Shown: positions 1-8,638, counted from the stretch's first letter. The stretch is DNA of 64,000 nt from Providencia sp. R33 (GCF_019343475.1 NZ_CP072453.1:3844001-3908000), one strand, 5' to 3'. Numbers and translations are program-made. Notes: generated from the letters alone by a model not told the origin.

Positions 1-954
1 AACCAAGCCATGATAATGGCTCGTGAAATCAACTTTGCAAAACGCAAATACCTAGAAGATAACAACCAGCAAGAAGTATTAAAGCATTTCACCATCGATA
101 GCCCTGTTCCGTTCGATCTAAATATTCTTATGAAACGCTTGAATGACATCAATATTGAAATGGTTCCCGGAGCTAAAGCTAATACAGAGAAACAAGGTGA
201 TTTCTTCGGTAAGCTTGCCCGTATGATTTCTCGACTAGAAAATAAAATTCACGACAGACGCTTAGGTTTTATGTTTAATGGCGGAGGTGATATTTTAGAT
301 TTTTGTTGGCTTGAGAAGTTTGCGAATGCTGTACTCGGTAGTACTAGTGAAAATGGTAAAGCGGGAGTCAAAATTATAGATTTTTCGGAAGTCCCATCAG
401 ATGTCTTACCATTGATCGTTTCTCTTGTAGCACGAGTCACCTTTTCTGTTCAGCAATGGACTCCATCGATATTACGTCACCCGATTGCTCTTCTTTGTGA
501 TGAAGCTCATCTCTATATGCCTCAACGTAGTATGGCAGATTCAGCCGATGATATTTCACTGGATATTTTTGAGCGCATTGCAAAAGAAGGGCGAAAATAT
601 GGCGTTAGTCTTATTGTGATAAGTCAGCGTCCTTCAGAAGTTAATAAAACTATGCTTAGTCAATGTAGTAATTTCGTATCCATGAGACTTACTAACGCAG
701 AAGATCAAGGCGTAATTAAGAGGTTATTACCGGACAGCCTTGGCGGCTTTAGCGATATACTCCCAACTTTAGATACAGGGGAAGCCTTGGTTGTTGGTGA
801 TGCTAGTTTGCTTCCTAGTAGAATTCGAGTAGATGAACCAATAAATAAACCAAATAGTGGTACAGTGAATTTTTGGGATGAATGGCAAAAACCAGTCAAA
901 GAACACCGCTTGTCTATAGCCCTTGAAAATTGGCGTAAGCAGAGTATTCAGTAA
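1..954 (+). CDS. HerA-like ATPase/helicase, C-terminal part (5' end outside window)
   Basis: The reading frame is open from base 1, so the annotated ATG at 10 is internal and the N-terminal HAS-barrel and Walker A part lie off the left edge. What remains has the HerA/DUF87 hallmarks: a Walker B segment LLCDEAH, the arginine-finger region RIAKEGRKYGVSL, and the SQRPSE sensor motif, followed by a C-terminal lid (GEALVVGD). HerA forms a hexameric DNA translocase. In bacterial defence islands it pairs with a nuclease or NADase (NurA, SIR2 or DUF4297 proteins), whose gene is usually adjacent. No such gene lies to the right, so any partner is upstream and unseen. A role in phage defence is inference. 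Confidence 0.8.
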   Translation, partial: NQAMIMAREINFAKRKYLEDNNQQEVLKHFTIDSPVPFDLNILMKRLNDINIEMVPGAKANTEKQGDFFGKLARMISRLENKIHDRRLGFMFNGGGDILDFCWLEKFANAVLGSTSENGKAGVKIIDFSEVPSDVLPLIVSLVARVTFSVQQWTPSILRHPIALLCDEAHLYMPQRSMADSADDISLDIFERIAKEGRKYGVSLIVISQRPSEVNKTMLSQCSNFVSMRLTNAEDQGVIKRLLPDSLGGFSDILPTLDTGEALVVGDASLLPSRIRVDEPINKPNSGTVNFWDEWQKPVKEHRLSIALENWRKQSIQ

Positions 955-980
955 ATCGACAATCTCTTTCCGTTTTTATT

Positions 981-1016
981 TTCAGCAGGATTATTACTAG
1001 CCTGCTGAATATTTTC
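981..1016 (+). terminator. Hairpin terminator after the HerA-like gene
   Basis: TTCAGCAGG (981-989) pairs perfectly with CCTGCTGAA (1001-1009) across an 11-base loop and is followed by TATTTT. It lies 26 bp after the HerA-like stop codon, so it probably ends that transcript. Confidence 0.65.
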
Positions 1017-1487
1017 GTAAACGCCTATTATCTTGGCTTAAGCGACAACCCAATCTCATCATATACTGTCAAAGATAATGTTGGATTGAGCCTACGCTAA
1101 TACACACATGAATACATTATAAGAGCGATTTCGCTATTTATTTCCCACCTCAAAAACTAATCTGGGGGCATTAATGGGGGCATGGCTATTTATCCAATTC
1201 AGTAAACTCATTTAATATCAATACAGTTACCCATCAAATACGACTCCTGTGATCTCCGCCAAATACTGTTTCTGAATTTCTCCTAAAATCATTTTTCTAT
1301 TTTCTAAATACCCCACAACGAAGCCTAAAGCTTGTCCAGTAGTAGTCTAGTAAACTTCAAATGAATTAGAGATCCAATAGTGGGCAACTAATTGATTTAA
1401 GTATTTTAACATTTATTTTTCTCAGTATATTGGTAGCATTGATTTTCATTTGATTGGGATTACTATCAGTAAAGCGGAGGCAATGTA
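1017..1487. other. Gene-free gap between the HerA-like gene and the rhuM fragment
   Basis: No convincing coding frame on either strand. The one conspicuous element is a pair of identical 9-mers, TGGGGGCAT, at 1163-1171 and 1175-1183, separated by TAA (12 bp period). Similar iterated motifs occur near tyrosine-integrase genes of enterobacterial islands, from memory, so this may be an integrase or excisionase binding remnant. No integrase gene is present here. Confidence 0.4.
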
Positions 1488-1982
1488 ATGAGCGAAAATC
1501 TTCCTGAAGCGCCACAGGGTGAATTTGTTTTGTTTCGTAGTGAAGATGGCCAGACTCACGTCGAATGCCGCTTTGAGTCTGATACTTTGTGGTTATCTCA
1601 GGCTGAAATTGCCAATCTTTATCAGGTCACACCTCAGGCAATAACTCAACATGTTAAAGCTGTCTATGAAGAGGGTGAACTTGTACAAAATTCAACTTGT
1701 AAGTCTTTCTTACAAGTTCGACAAGAAGGTAATCGGCAGGTTAATCGCAACACGCTGCATTACAACCTCTCAATGATCCTCGCGACTGGCTACCGTGTCC
1801 GTTCAGTTCGTGGCACACAGTTTCGCCAGTGGGCAACACAAACTTTAGAACAGTATCTGATTAAAGGGTTTGTGATGGACGATGAGCGGCTGAAGAATCC
1901 GCCTATCGGTCAGTCAGTCGTGCCTGATTACTTTGATGAGATGCTCGAACGCATCCGTGATCGCCAGAGACATGGGAGATAA
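1488..1982 (+). pseudogene. Truncated RhuM-family protein gene
   Basis: The first ~155 residues match the RhuM family (virulence/DNA-binding-like proteins of islands): LWLSQAEIANLYQVTPQAI, a QVRQEGNRQVNR segment, and FRQWATQTLEQYLIKGFVMDDERL. Full-length members are about 340 residues. Here the family sequence stops after LERIRD and an unrelated tail (RQRHGR) ends at a TAA, leaving 164 residues. A 9-bp inverted repeat sits exactly at the junction. In the same frame beyond the TAA, 24 more codons stay open to a TAG at about 2056, with protein-like composition (HNNEERIKNLPVF). A good RBS-like AGCGGAGGC precedes the ATG. It is most likely a decayed island gene. Confidence 0.8.
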
Positions 1983-1994
1983 TATTCTCTGGCG
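1962..1994. repeat. 9-bp perfect inverted repeat at the rhuM break point
   Basis: CGCCAGAGA (1962-1970) and TCTCTGGCG (1986-1994) are perfect reverse complements separated by 15 bp. The left arm begins where similarity to RhuM ends. There is no T-run, so it is not a typical terminator. It may be a recombination scar or a small element end. Confidence 0.6.
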
Positions 1995-2074
1995 GTTCAT
2001 AACAACGAAGAGCGTATTAAGAACCTTCCAGTATTCGTGGAGCATCACAAGTTTTAGTTGCGTTGATTTCTTAA

Positions 2075-2437
2075 CTAGAAATCAGATTTACAAAAACCCG
2101 TCATTTCATCCAGTTCCATTTCACGACCTAATGCCGTCATTGGGTGGACAACAACCAAGCCACGTACGGATTTCTTCAGTTTGCCAAGATCGGCCTGTTC
2201 TTTTTTCGTGATAGGGCGTTTAAATGGCATTTCCAGCAATTTTTGAGCTTCTTTGCTGAGTTTCTTATTTTGTATCGCTTTCAGGCGAACGATTTCAGTT
2301 TCCAGTGTTGCTTTTTCTTTCTCAAGCTCTGCGTATTTTTCCGCTTCGTTCGACAGTTGCATGCTGGCCATCTGGTGACGGATCAGGTCTAAACGGTCGC
2401 TAAGAAGTTTAATTTGTGCTTTTTCGCTTTCTTTCAT
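2075..2437 (-). CDS. yibL: YibL family ribosome-associated protein
   Basis: A 120-residue product, the same length as E. coli YibL. It closely resembles YibL throughout: LSDRLDLIRHQ near the start, a charged helical middle (KYAELEKEKATLE), and the conserved C-terminal block KKSVRGLVVVHPMTALGRE. The protein is predicted to be a cytoplasmic, mostly alpha-helical ribosome-associated factor whose exact function is not established. It marks the return to core chromosome next to the island edge. A 7-bp hairpin overlaps its stop codon, but it has no strong T-tract. Confidence 0.93.
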   Translation of the reverse strand: MKESEKAQIKLLSDRLDLIRHQMASMQLSNEAEKYAELEKEKATLETEIVRLKAIQNKKLSKEAQKLLEMPFKRPITKKEQADLGKLKKSVRGLVVVHPMTALGREMELDEMTGFCKSDF

Positions 2438-2958
2438 TATGAGTTAACCATGAATAAATTTCTTGCTGGTGAGTATACACTATTGTGCGCCAGAGGGCGA
2501 AAAGGGATGAGAGGAACCGTGACTTACAAATTATATCTGGATGTGAAAAATAGTTAAATATTTGTGAGAATAAAGTTTTATTTAATAAATAAACGAATAG
2601 GATTTGTCTTATAATTATAGCTATATTAAATTTTATCTTCAAAAACTTGCCGTATACACTCGAAAAAGGTTTGAAATTTACGATAAGTATAAAATGTAGA
2701 TACTCTCCCTGACGTGTACACGTGAATAAATCTGTCAATATAAAATAAATATACCCTCTAATGGCCTGACTCATGATAAGTTTTGGCGATCAATTACAAT
2801 TAATTAATTGTTAATATCTATCAATTGATGGGTATTTGATCGACCAAAACGATTAGCCAATAATCCTTTCCATTGTTTACACTAAGTAAAATTTTCTAGC
2901 TCATTAGTAATAGTATCGGTTTTAAAGCGTCACTTATTATAAACAAACCGGAGGAAGG
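2438..2958. other. AT-rich regulatory gap upstream of the type 1 fimbrial operon
   Basis: About 520 bp with no credible gene. It contains an inverted repeat: GTTTTGGCGATCAA (2780-2793) against the complement of TTTGATCGACCAAAAC (2835-2850), differing by one inserted base and separated by ~41 bp of A/T-rich sequence. Its right half contains a motif shared with the second fimbrial operon (see 2818-2853). This is the likely promoter/operator region of the regulator gene at 2959. Confidence 0.5.
2818..2853 (+). promoter_or_regulatory. Shared bipartite motif upstream of the first MrpJ-like gene
   Basis: CTATCAA, 10 bp, TTTGATCG, 4 bp, AAACG. The same parts in the same order recur at 13169-13203 upstream of the second MrpJ-like gene (spacer 9 bp instead of 10). 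The motif ends 107 bp before the ATG at 2959. It is a candidate operator for a regulator common to both fimbrial operons; the binding protein is unknown. Confidence 0.45.
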
Positions 2959-3267
2959 ATGTTGGATAAACCACAATCTCACAATATTTCCATTTATATA
3001 GGTTCATTATTAAGATGCTACCGAAAATCGTTGGGAATAACGGGAGCAGAGCTTGGTACTCGCTTAAATATAAGCCAGCAACAAATTTCACGTTATGAGT
3101 GTGGGACAAATACATTAACTATTGATGGGTTAATGAATTTCTTATTTGCTCTAGGCCTTAAAAATTGTGATATAGAATCTTTCATGGAAAACATCCTAAC
3201 ATTTTATAAAAGTGAGCCTGAAAAACCAACGTATGAAAACTCATTTATAACTGTAAGAAAAAGATAA
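2959..3267 (+). CDS. MrpJ-like XRE-family fimbrial regulator (operon 1)
   Basis: A 102-residue protein with a single helix-turn-helix at about residues 14-68 (SLLRCYRKSLGITGAELGTRLN, then SQQQISRYECG). MrpJ of Proteus mirabilis and its paralogues are encoded in fimbrial operons and repress flagellar genes, so a role in co-ordinating adhesion with motility is inferred. The start is supported by GGAGG four bases upstream. It lies 170 bp before fimA on the same strand and is probably the first gene of the operon. Two relatives sit at 13281 and 26923; all three share the recognition-helix string SQQQISRYE. Confidence 0.85.
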   Translation: MLDKPQSHNISIYIGSLLRCYRKSLGITGAELGTRLNISQQQISRYECGTNTLTIDGLMNFLFALGLKNCDIESFMENILTFYKSEPEKPTYENSFITVRKR

Positions 3268-3338
3268 TTATATCCCTTATCTTTTAAAAATTATATTTAT
3301 TAATAAAATCATAAAAAATTAATTAATATTAAAAAAGT

Positions 3339-3359
3339 CATTAGGATTTAAACCTAATG
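3339..3359 (+). promoter_or_regulatory. Hairpin between the regulator gene and fimA
   Basis: CATTAGG (3339-3345) and CCTAATG (3353-3359) form a 7-bp stem with a 7-base loop. It is not followed by a T-run, so it may stabilise or process the fimA mRNA rather than terminate transcription. Confidence 0.4.
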
Positions 3360-3437
3360 GTTCTATTCGCCACGCATCAATAAAAATTATTGTAGTCCAC
3401 ATGTCCATTAGGAAATATTAATAAAAAGGTAAAATTC

Positions 3438-3986
3438 ATGAAATTTAAAGTCATTTCTTTATCAATTGCTACTGCGCTGTCTTTATCGTCAATGCTAGCT
3501 TCTGCTGCGACAACAACAGTAAATGGCGGCACCGTTCATTTTAAAGGTGAGTTAGTGAATGCGGCATGTGCTGTTGACGCGGGCTCTGTTGAACAAACTG
3601 TACAGCTTGGCCAAGTTCGTACTGTTAAATTAGCGCAAACAGGTGATGTGAGCACGCCTGTTGGTTTTAACATTCAATTAAATGATTGTGATACCACCAT
3701 TGCGACATCTGCAAAAATCGCCTTTACCGGTGTGTCTGCAAATGCTGCAAATCCAACAGTTTTATCCGTCGCATCTTCTGCTGCGGGTTCTGCAACAAAT
3801 GTAGGTATCCAAATTTTAGATTCTAAAAGCATTCCTTTAGGCCTTGATGGTGCAACATTTAGCACCGCAATGACATTGAAAGACGGAACTAACATTCTGC
3901 CATTCCAAGCTCGTTACTATGCACTTGATGCAACTACTGCGGGTGTGGCAAACGCAGATGCAACATTTGCTGTTCAGTACGAGTGA
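3438..3986 (+). CDS. fimA: Type 1 fimbrial major subunit (FimA-like)
   Basis: A 182-residue pilin with a signal peptide ending near SMLASAA, the pilin cysteine pair (ACAVDAG and LNDCDTT) and the C-terminal strand DATFAVQYE with penultimate tyrosine used in donor-strand exchange. It is exported by Sec, stabilised by the FimC-like chaperone and polymerised by the FimD-like usher into the rod. It is the first structural gene, preceded by AAGG and an A/T-rich leader, as expected for the most highly expressed subunit. The gene order that follows is exactly fimA-I-C-D-F-G-H. Confidence 0.87.
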   Translation: MKFKVISLSIATALSLSSMLASAATTTVNGGTVHFKGELVNAACAVDAGSVEQTVQLGQVRTVKLAQTGDVSTPVGFNIQLNDCDTTIATSAKIAFTGVSANAANPTVLSVASSAAGSATNVGIQILDSKSIPLGLDGATFSTAMTLKDGTNILPFQARYYALDATTAGVANADATFAVQYE

Positions 3987-4066
3987 TTTTTAAGCAGATT
4001 TAGGATATCGAATTAGTCAGCCAAGGATGGCTTTATTTATCAATAAAATTAGAAAGGTAAAGGCTC

Positions 4067-4603
4067 ATGAGAGAGGTGATATTTGCGCTACTACTTTTAT
4101 TCGCCCCACTCCTTGAGGCTGGAAACAAGTGGAATGTTCAGTTACCAGGTGGAGGAATGCACTTCTACGGAGAACTCATCGCACAAGCGTGTAGTGTTGA
4201 GACTTCGGACAAAAATTTGACCGTAAATATGGGACAACTACGAACGAATATGTTGACTGCCCCAGGTCAAGAAACCGCGCCTGTTCTATTTGATATCCAT
4301 TTACGCGAATGCAGCAAAACAGCAAGCGAGTACGTCTCCATTACTTTTCTGGGGATCGCAGATAGTACCAACCCAGATATTTTTGCTATTGGTGATGGCC
4401 CGAATAGCGCCAGTGGTATAGGGCTAGCTGTCTTTGATTCAGCCAATACCTTGATTCCAATTAATAGCGCACCTCGGAAAATGGCTCGCATTATCAATGG
4501 TGATATGACGTTGCACTTTGTCGCTAAATACCGCGCAACCAGTTATCAAGTTACGGGTGGAAAGGCAAATGCGCAAGCCTTGTTTTCGCTGACGTATGAA
4601 TAA
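4067..4603 (+). CDS. fimI: Fimbrial subunit in the fimI position
   Basis: A 178-residue fimbrial protein. It has a short signal peptide (EVIFALLLLFAPLLEAG), an immunoglobulin-like pilin domain with cysteines in QACSVET and LRECSKT, and the C-terminal pilin strand ALFSLTYE. It sits between the FimA-like rod subunit and the chaperone, the place of fimI in E. coli, and is presumably a low-abundance subunit, perhaps the assembly terminator. It is preceded by AAAGG and lies 80 bp after fimA. Confidence 0.8.
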   Translation: MREVIFALLLLFAPLLEAGNKWNVQLPGGGMHFYGELIAQACSVETSDKNLTVNMGQLRTNMLTAPGQETAPVLFDIHLRECSKTASEYVSITFLGIADSTNPDIFAIGDGPNSASGIGLAVFDSANTLIPINSAPRKMARIINGDMTLHFVAKYRATSYQVTGGKANAQALFSLTYE

Positions 4604-4664
4604 AATATCCGCAAATAATTTATATATCTATTTAATTTTTTGTTAGAAAAGGACAGATGTAAGA

Positions 4665-5363
4665 ATGAAAAACATAACAATCCGCAAATTAATCGGCGCC
4701 TTATTAATATTACTCTGTTCAAATATATATACTCAGGCATATGCAGGAGTTGCATTAGGCGCGACACGCGTTATTTATCCAGCAGGGCAAAAACAGGTTC
4801 AGCTTGCCGTTACAAATAATGAAGAAAAAAGTGTTTTTCTTATTCAATCATGGGTAGAAAATAAAACTGGACAAAAAGATAGTCAGTTTGCAGTTACTCC
4901 CCCTTTATTTACTATGCAAGGTAAAAAAGAAAATACATTGCGTATTATTGACGCAACTAATAATCAATTACCTCAAGATAGAGAAAGTCTTTTCTGGCTA
5001 AATGTAAAAGCTATTCCTGCCATGGATAAATCTAAGCAGAATGAAAATATGCTTCAATTAGCCATTATTAGCCGGATCAAACTTTATTATCGCCCGACCA
5101 ATTTATCTGTTTCACCTGAAACTGTTGCGGAATCATTACGTTTTAGACGCCAAGCTGGCACCGTTACCGTCATTAATCCTACACCTTATTACGCAACGGT
5201 AACGTCATTAAATATCGGTTCAACCAAACTCGATAATGTATTGGTTCCTCCGTTTGGCGAAGCTTCTGTCTCTGCACCAACCAATGCTAATGGTGGCATT
5301 ACTTTCCAAACGATTAATGATTATGGCGCATTAACTCCAAAAATGACTGGAAACGTCCAGTAA
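4665..5363 (+). CDS. fimC: Periplasmic fimbrial chaperone (FimC/PapD family)
   Basis: A 232-residue PapD-family chaperone. A signal peptide is followed by the first beta strand GATRVIYPAG with the conserved arginine, the family signature LPQDRESLFWLNVKAIP, and ISRIKLYYRP with the conserved lysine that anchors the pilin C-terminus. It delivers pilins to the usher by donor-strand complementation in the periplasm. It lies between the FimI-like gene and the usher gene, in the usual fim order. The nearest GGA is about 12 bases from the ATG, a slightly long spacing. Confidence 0.92.
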   Translation: MKNITIRKLIGALLILLCSNIYTQAYAGVALGATRVIYPAGQKQVQLAVTNNEEKSVFLIQSWVENKTGQKDSQFAVTPPLFTMQGKKENTLRIIDATNNQLPQDRESLFWLNVKAIPAMDKSKQNENMLQLAIISRIKLYYRPTNLSVSPETVAESLRFRRQAGTVTVINPTPYYATVTSLNIGSTKLDNVLVPPFGEASVSAPTNANGGITFQTINDYGALTPKMTGNVQ

Positions 5364-5436
5364 AAGCATTTTTTACTCACTATTACTTTGATTTAAATAA
5401 CTTACTGGGCGACATGGTTGTTCAGGGAGAGGGAAT

Positions 5437-8076
5437 ATGTCATATCTGGCATTTGAAAAAAGGCAATTCATTTCGGGGAAAGAGTCATTTTTTGGATATA
5501 TATCCGCACGCCATTTTCCCTTAATTCCATTGACGCTATTAATTGGTGCCTGCCTATATCCTTCTTGGGCGAAGGCAGAAATCTATTTTAACCCACGATT
5601 TTTAGCCGATGACCCTTCTGCTGTTGCGGATTTATCTGCTTTTGAGCAAGGCCAAGAAGTACCCGAGGGAACCTATCGTGTTGATATTTATTTGAATGAT
5701 GGCTATATATCGACCAAAGATGTCCGTTTTGCCGCAAATAAAAATGAAAGCCAGCTTATGCCTTGTTTTACTCGCGACGAATTGGCAAAAATGGGCGTTA
5801 ACACACTAAAAATTTCTGAAGCAAATATCTCCGGGAAAAATAACTGCCAGCCTTTGAGTATGCTTATTGAAGACTCGACAACACGCTTTGATGTCGGTTT
5901 GCAACGGCTATATATGACTGTCCCACAAGTATTTATGTCTAATCAGGCTCGAGATTTCATTCCTCCTGAATATTGGGACTCGGGTATTACGGCAGGTATT
6001 TTAAACTATAGCTTAACTGGGAATAGTGCGCGTAACCAAAATGGCAAACACAGTAGCTATACCTACCTAAATATGCAAAGTGGCCTAAACCTTGGTGCAT
6101 GGCGCTTACGAGATAACTCAACATGGAGTCACAGTTCAGGAACGTCGAATACCGAAACTCGTTGGGAGCATATTAATACCTATTTAGAGCGGGGGATTAA
6201 TCAGATACGCTCCCGCCTAACTATAGGTGACAGTTATACCCCCGGTGAAATCTTTGATAGCTTTAACTTCCGAGGAATTCAGTTAGCTTCTGATGACAAC
6301 ATGCTACCGGAAAGCCAAAAAGGGTTTGCGCCGGTTATTCGCGGCATTGCTCGTGGTACAGCTGATGTTTCCATCAAACAAAATGGCTATGAAATCTACC
6401 GCAATACTTTCCCGCCAGGGCCCTTCATTATTAATGACTTATATGCCGCAGGAAACAGTGGTGACCTCAATGTCACTATTACCGAAGCGGATGGTTCAGT
6501 GCAAAGTTTTACGGTGCCTTACTCATCTGTACCATTGCTTCAAAGGGAAGGGCATACCGAATATGCGGTTACTGCGGGTGATTATCGGGCAGGAAATGGC
6601 CAGCAAGAGAAACCGAGTTTTATGCAAGCGACATTAATGAGAGGTTTATCATACGGGTGGACACTTTATGGTGGTTCACAACTCGCTAGTCGCTATCAGT
6701 CCTTCAACATTGGTATGGGAAAAAATATTGGTGTATTTGGTGCGCTGTCTATCGATATTACGCAGGCAAATGCGAAGCTTCCCGACGATAGCAATCATCA
6801 GGGGCAATCTATTCGTTTTCTTTATAACAAATCGATGAATGAAACGGGCACAACCATTCAATTGGCTGGTTATCGTTATTCAACCAAAGGCTATTATTCA
6901 TTTGCGGATACGACTTATAAGCGCATGAATGGTTATAGCCTTGCGACGCAAGATGGTGTCATTCAAGTCACTCCAACATTCTCGGATTACTATAATTTAG
7001 CTTATAACAAACGTGAAAAAATCCAATTAAGTCTCACTCAGCAATTAGGTGAGCAATCAACATTATATCTAACTGGAAGCCATGAAACGTATTGGAACAC
7101 GAGTAAGTCCGATAAACATTTACAGGTTGGTTTTAATACGCTGATTGAAGGTATTAGCTGGGGGATCAACTACAGCTTATCTAAGAATTCTTGGCAGGAA
7201 GCAAACGATCAAATGTTAGCGATGAATGTGAATATCCCATTTAGCTATTGGATGCGTTCTGACAGCCAATCAATCTGGCGTAATGCGAGTGCCAGTTATA
7301 ACGTCTCCCATGACCTAAAAGGCCGCATGACTAACATGGCAGGCCTTTATGGCACATTGCTTGAAGATAATAACTTAAGTTATAACGTGCAAACGGGTTA
7401 CGCAGGGGGCGGCCAAGGTAACTCTTCGGCATCTGGTTACACTGCGCTGAACTATCGCGGTACATATGGTAATGCAAACGCTGGCTACAGTTATACCGAT
7501 AACGTTCGCCAAATGTATTATGGTTTGAGTGGTGGTGTGTTAGCGCACGCTAATGGCATCACGCTTAGTCAGCCAATGAATGACACTGTTGTCCTTGTGA
7601 AAGCACCGGGGGCTGGAAACGTAAAAGTTGAAAACCAGACCGGGGTTAATACTGATTGGCGTGGTTATGCCATCTTACCTTATGCCACAGATTACCGAGA
7701 AAACCGTATTGCGCTAGATACCAACACATTAGCCAATAATGTCGATTTAGAAGATCCCGTTGTCAGCGTCGTTCCTACTCGAGGTGCAGTTGTTCGCGCT
7801 GATTTTCATCCTCGAATTGGTGTAAAGGTACTGATGACATTACTAAAAAGTGATGGAAAACCAGTACCATTTGGCGCGATTGTTTCTTCAAGCGATAACA
7901 ATGGCAGCAGCATTGTTGCTGATGACGGTCAAGTTTACTTAACGGGTTTATCACTTTCAGGCCACCTCATTGCACGCTGGGGGGACGGCCCTGACTCACA
8001 GTGCCAAATTAACTACACATTACCCGAGCAAAGCCAACACGAGATGCTCAGTAAGTACCGCGCACTGTGCCGCTAA
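5437..8076 (+). CDS. fimD: Outer membrane fimbrial usher (FimD family)
   Basis: An 879-residue usher, essentially the length of E. coli FimD. Domains in order are a long signal sequence, the N-terminal domain (IYFNPRFLADDPSAVADLS), the 24-strand beta-barrel with plug (GYEIYRNTFPPGPFIINDLY), and two C-terminal domains ending in a cysteine pair (DSQCQINYTLP ... RALCR). It forms the assembly pore for the fibre. The start at 5437 has an excellent RBS (CAGGGAGAGGG). The next gene starts 10 bp after its stop, indicating co-transcription. Confidence 0.93.
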   Translation: MSYLAFEKRQFISGKESFFGYISARHFPLIPLTLLIGACLYPSWAKAEIYFNPRFLADDPSAVADLSAFEQGQEVPEGTYRVDIYLNDGYISTKDVRFAANKNESQLMPCFTRDELAKMGVNTLKISEANISGKNNCQPLSMLIEDSTTRFDVGLQRLYMTVPQVFMSNQARDFIPPEYWDSGITAGILNYSLTGNSARNQNGKHSSYTYLNMQSGLNLGAWRLRDNSTWSHSSGTSNTETRWEHINTYLERGINQIRSRLTIGDSYTPGEIFDSFNFRGIQLASDDNMLPESQKGFAPVIRGIARGTADVSIKQNGYEIYRNTFPPGPFIINDLYAAGNSGDLNVTITEADGSVQSFTVPYSSVPLLQREGHTEYAVTAGDYRAGNGQQEKPSFMQATLMRGLSYGWTLYGGSQLASRYQSFNIGMGKNIGVFGALSIDITQANAKLPDDSNHQGQSIRFLYNKSMNETGTTIQLAGYRYSTKGYYSFADTTYKRMNGYSLATQDGVIQVTPTFSDYYNLAYNKREKIQLSLTQQLGEQSTLYLTGSHETYWNTSKSDKHLQVGFNTLIEGISWGINYSLSKNSWQEANDQMLAMNVNIPFSYWMRSDSQSIWRNASASYNVSHDLKGRMTNMAGLYGTLLEDNNLSYNVQTGYAGGGQGNSSASGYTALNYRGTYGNANAGYSYTDNVRQMYYGLSGGVLAHANGITLSQPMNDTVVLVKAPGAGNVKVENQTGVNTDWRGYAILPYATDYRENRIALDTNTLANNVDLEDPVVSVVPTRGAVVRADFHPRIGVKVLMTLLKSDGKPVPFGAIVSSSDNNGSSIVADDGQVYLTGLSLSGHLIARWGDGPDSQCQINYTLPEQSQHEMLSKYRALCR

Positions 8077-8086
8077 GGAGCCAATA

Positions 8087-8623
8087 ATGCCGAATAAATT
8101 CATGATTTTTTCTGCTTCTCTATTTGCACTTTTATCATTATCTCAAGGTGCATATGCGGCAGACAGTACGATCAACATTAAAGGGTATGTGCGAGATAAT
8201 ACTTGTGCGGTAGCACCAGGATCGCAAAGCCAAGTTGTTGATTTACTGAATAATGCAGTGAAGCAACTTTATACTGTAGGGGAAGTGACCCCTGCAATTC
8301 CATTTAATATTGAACTCACCCCTTGTGGCAACTCAGTCACTGCCGTGAAAGTGGGATTTGTGGGAATTGCGGATACCAACAATCAGACCTTATTGGCGTT
8401 AGACCCCGGAAGCCTCAATGCATCAGGCGCAGGTATACAAATTTTAGATGGTGCCAGAAAACCACTTACACTCAATGCCACCAGCAACAGCATGGTTTGG
8501 ACTCCTTTAGTGGCAGGCAAAAATAATACACTGCATTTTTATGCTCGATTAATGGCGTCTAAATTACCGGTCACTGCGGGGCATGTTCGAGCTACCGCCA
8601 CTTTTACGCTTGAGTTTCAGTAA
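8087..8623 (+). CDS. fimF: Minor fimbrial subunit (FimF-like)
   Basis: A 178-residue pilin. The ATG at 8087 (RBS AAGGAG just upstream) is preferred over the longer frame, because the signal peptide starts there (PNKFMIFSASLFALLSLSQGAYAA). The pilin domain has cysteines in DNTCAVAP and LTPCGNS, and the C-terminal strand is ATFTLEFQ. By position after the usher and before the FimG- and FimH-like genes, it should be a tip-fibrillum adaptor. Confidence 0.82.
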   Translation: MPNKFMIFSASLFALLSLSQGAYAADSTINIKGYVRDNTCAVAPGSQSQVVDLLNNAVKQLYTVGEVTPAIPFNIELTPCGNSVTAVKVGFVGIADTNNQTLLALDPGSLNASGAGIQILDGARKPLTLNATSNSMVWTPLVAGKNNTLHFYARLMASKLPVTAGHVRATATFTLEFQ

Positions 8624-8638
8624 GTAGAGGATGTCATC

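Noticed and set aside
2409..2774. Minus-strand open frame of 121 codons upstream of yibL
   Set aside because: It overlaps the yibL start region, lies in AT-rich promoter DNA, has no RBS, and its product has no protein-like pattern.
2780..2850. A second invertible fimbrial switch upstream of operon 1
   Set aside because: The arms are short, only ~41 bp apart, with no promoter inside and no recombinase gene nearby.
7970..8086. Longer start for the FimF-like gene
   Set aside because: It reads inside the usher gene in another frame. The ATG at 8087 has the RBS and signal peptide.
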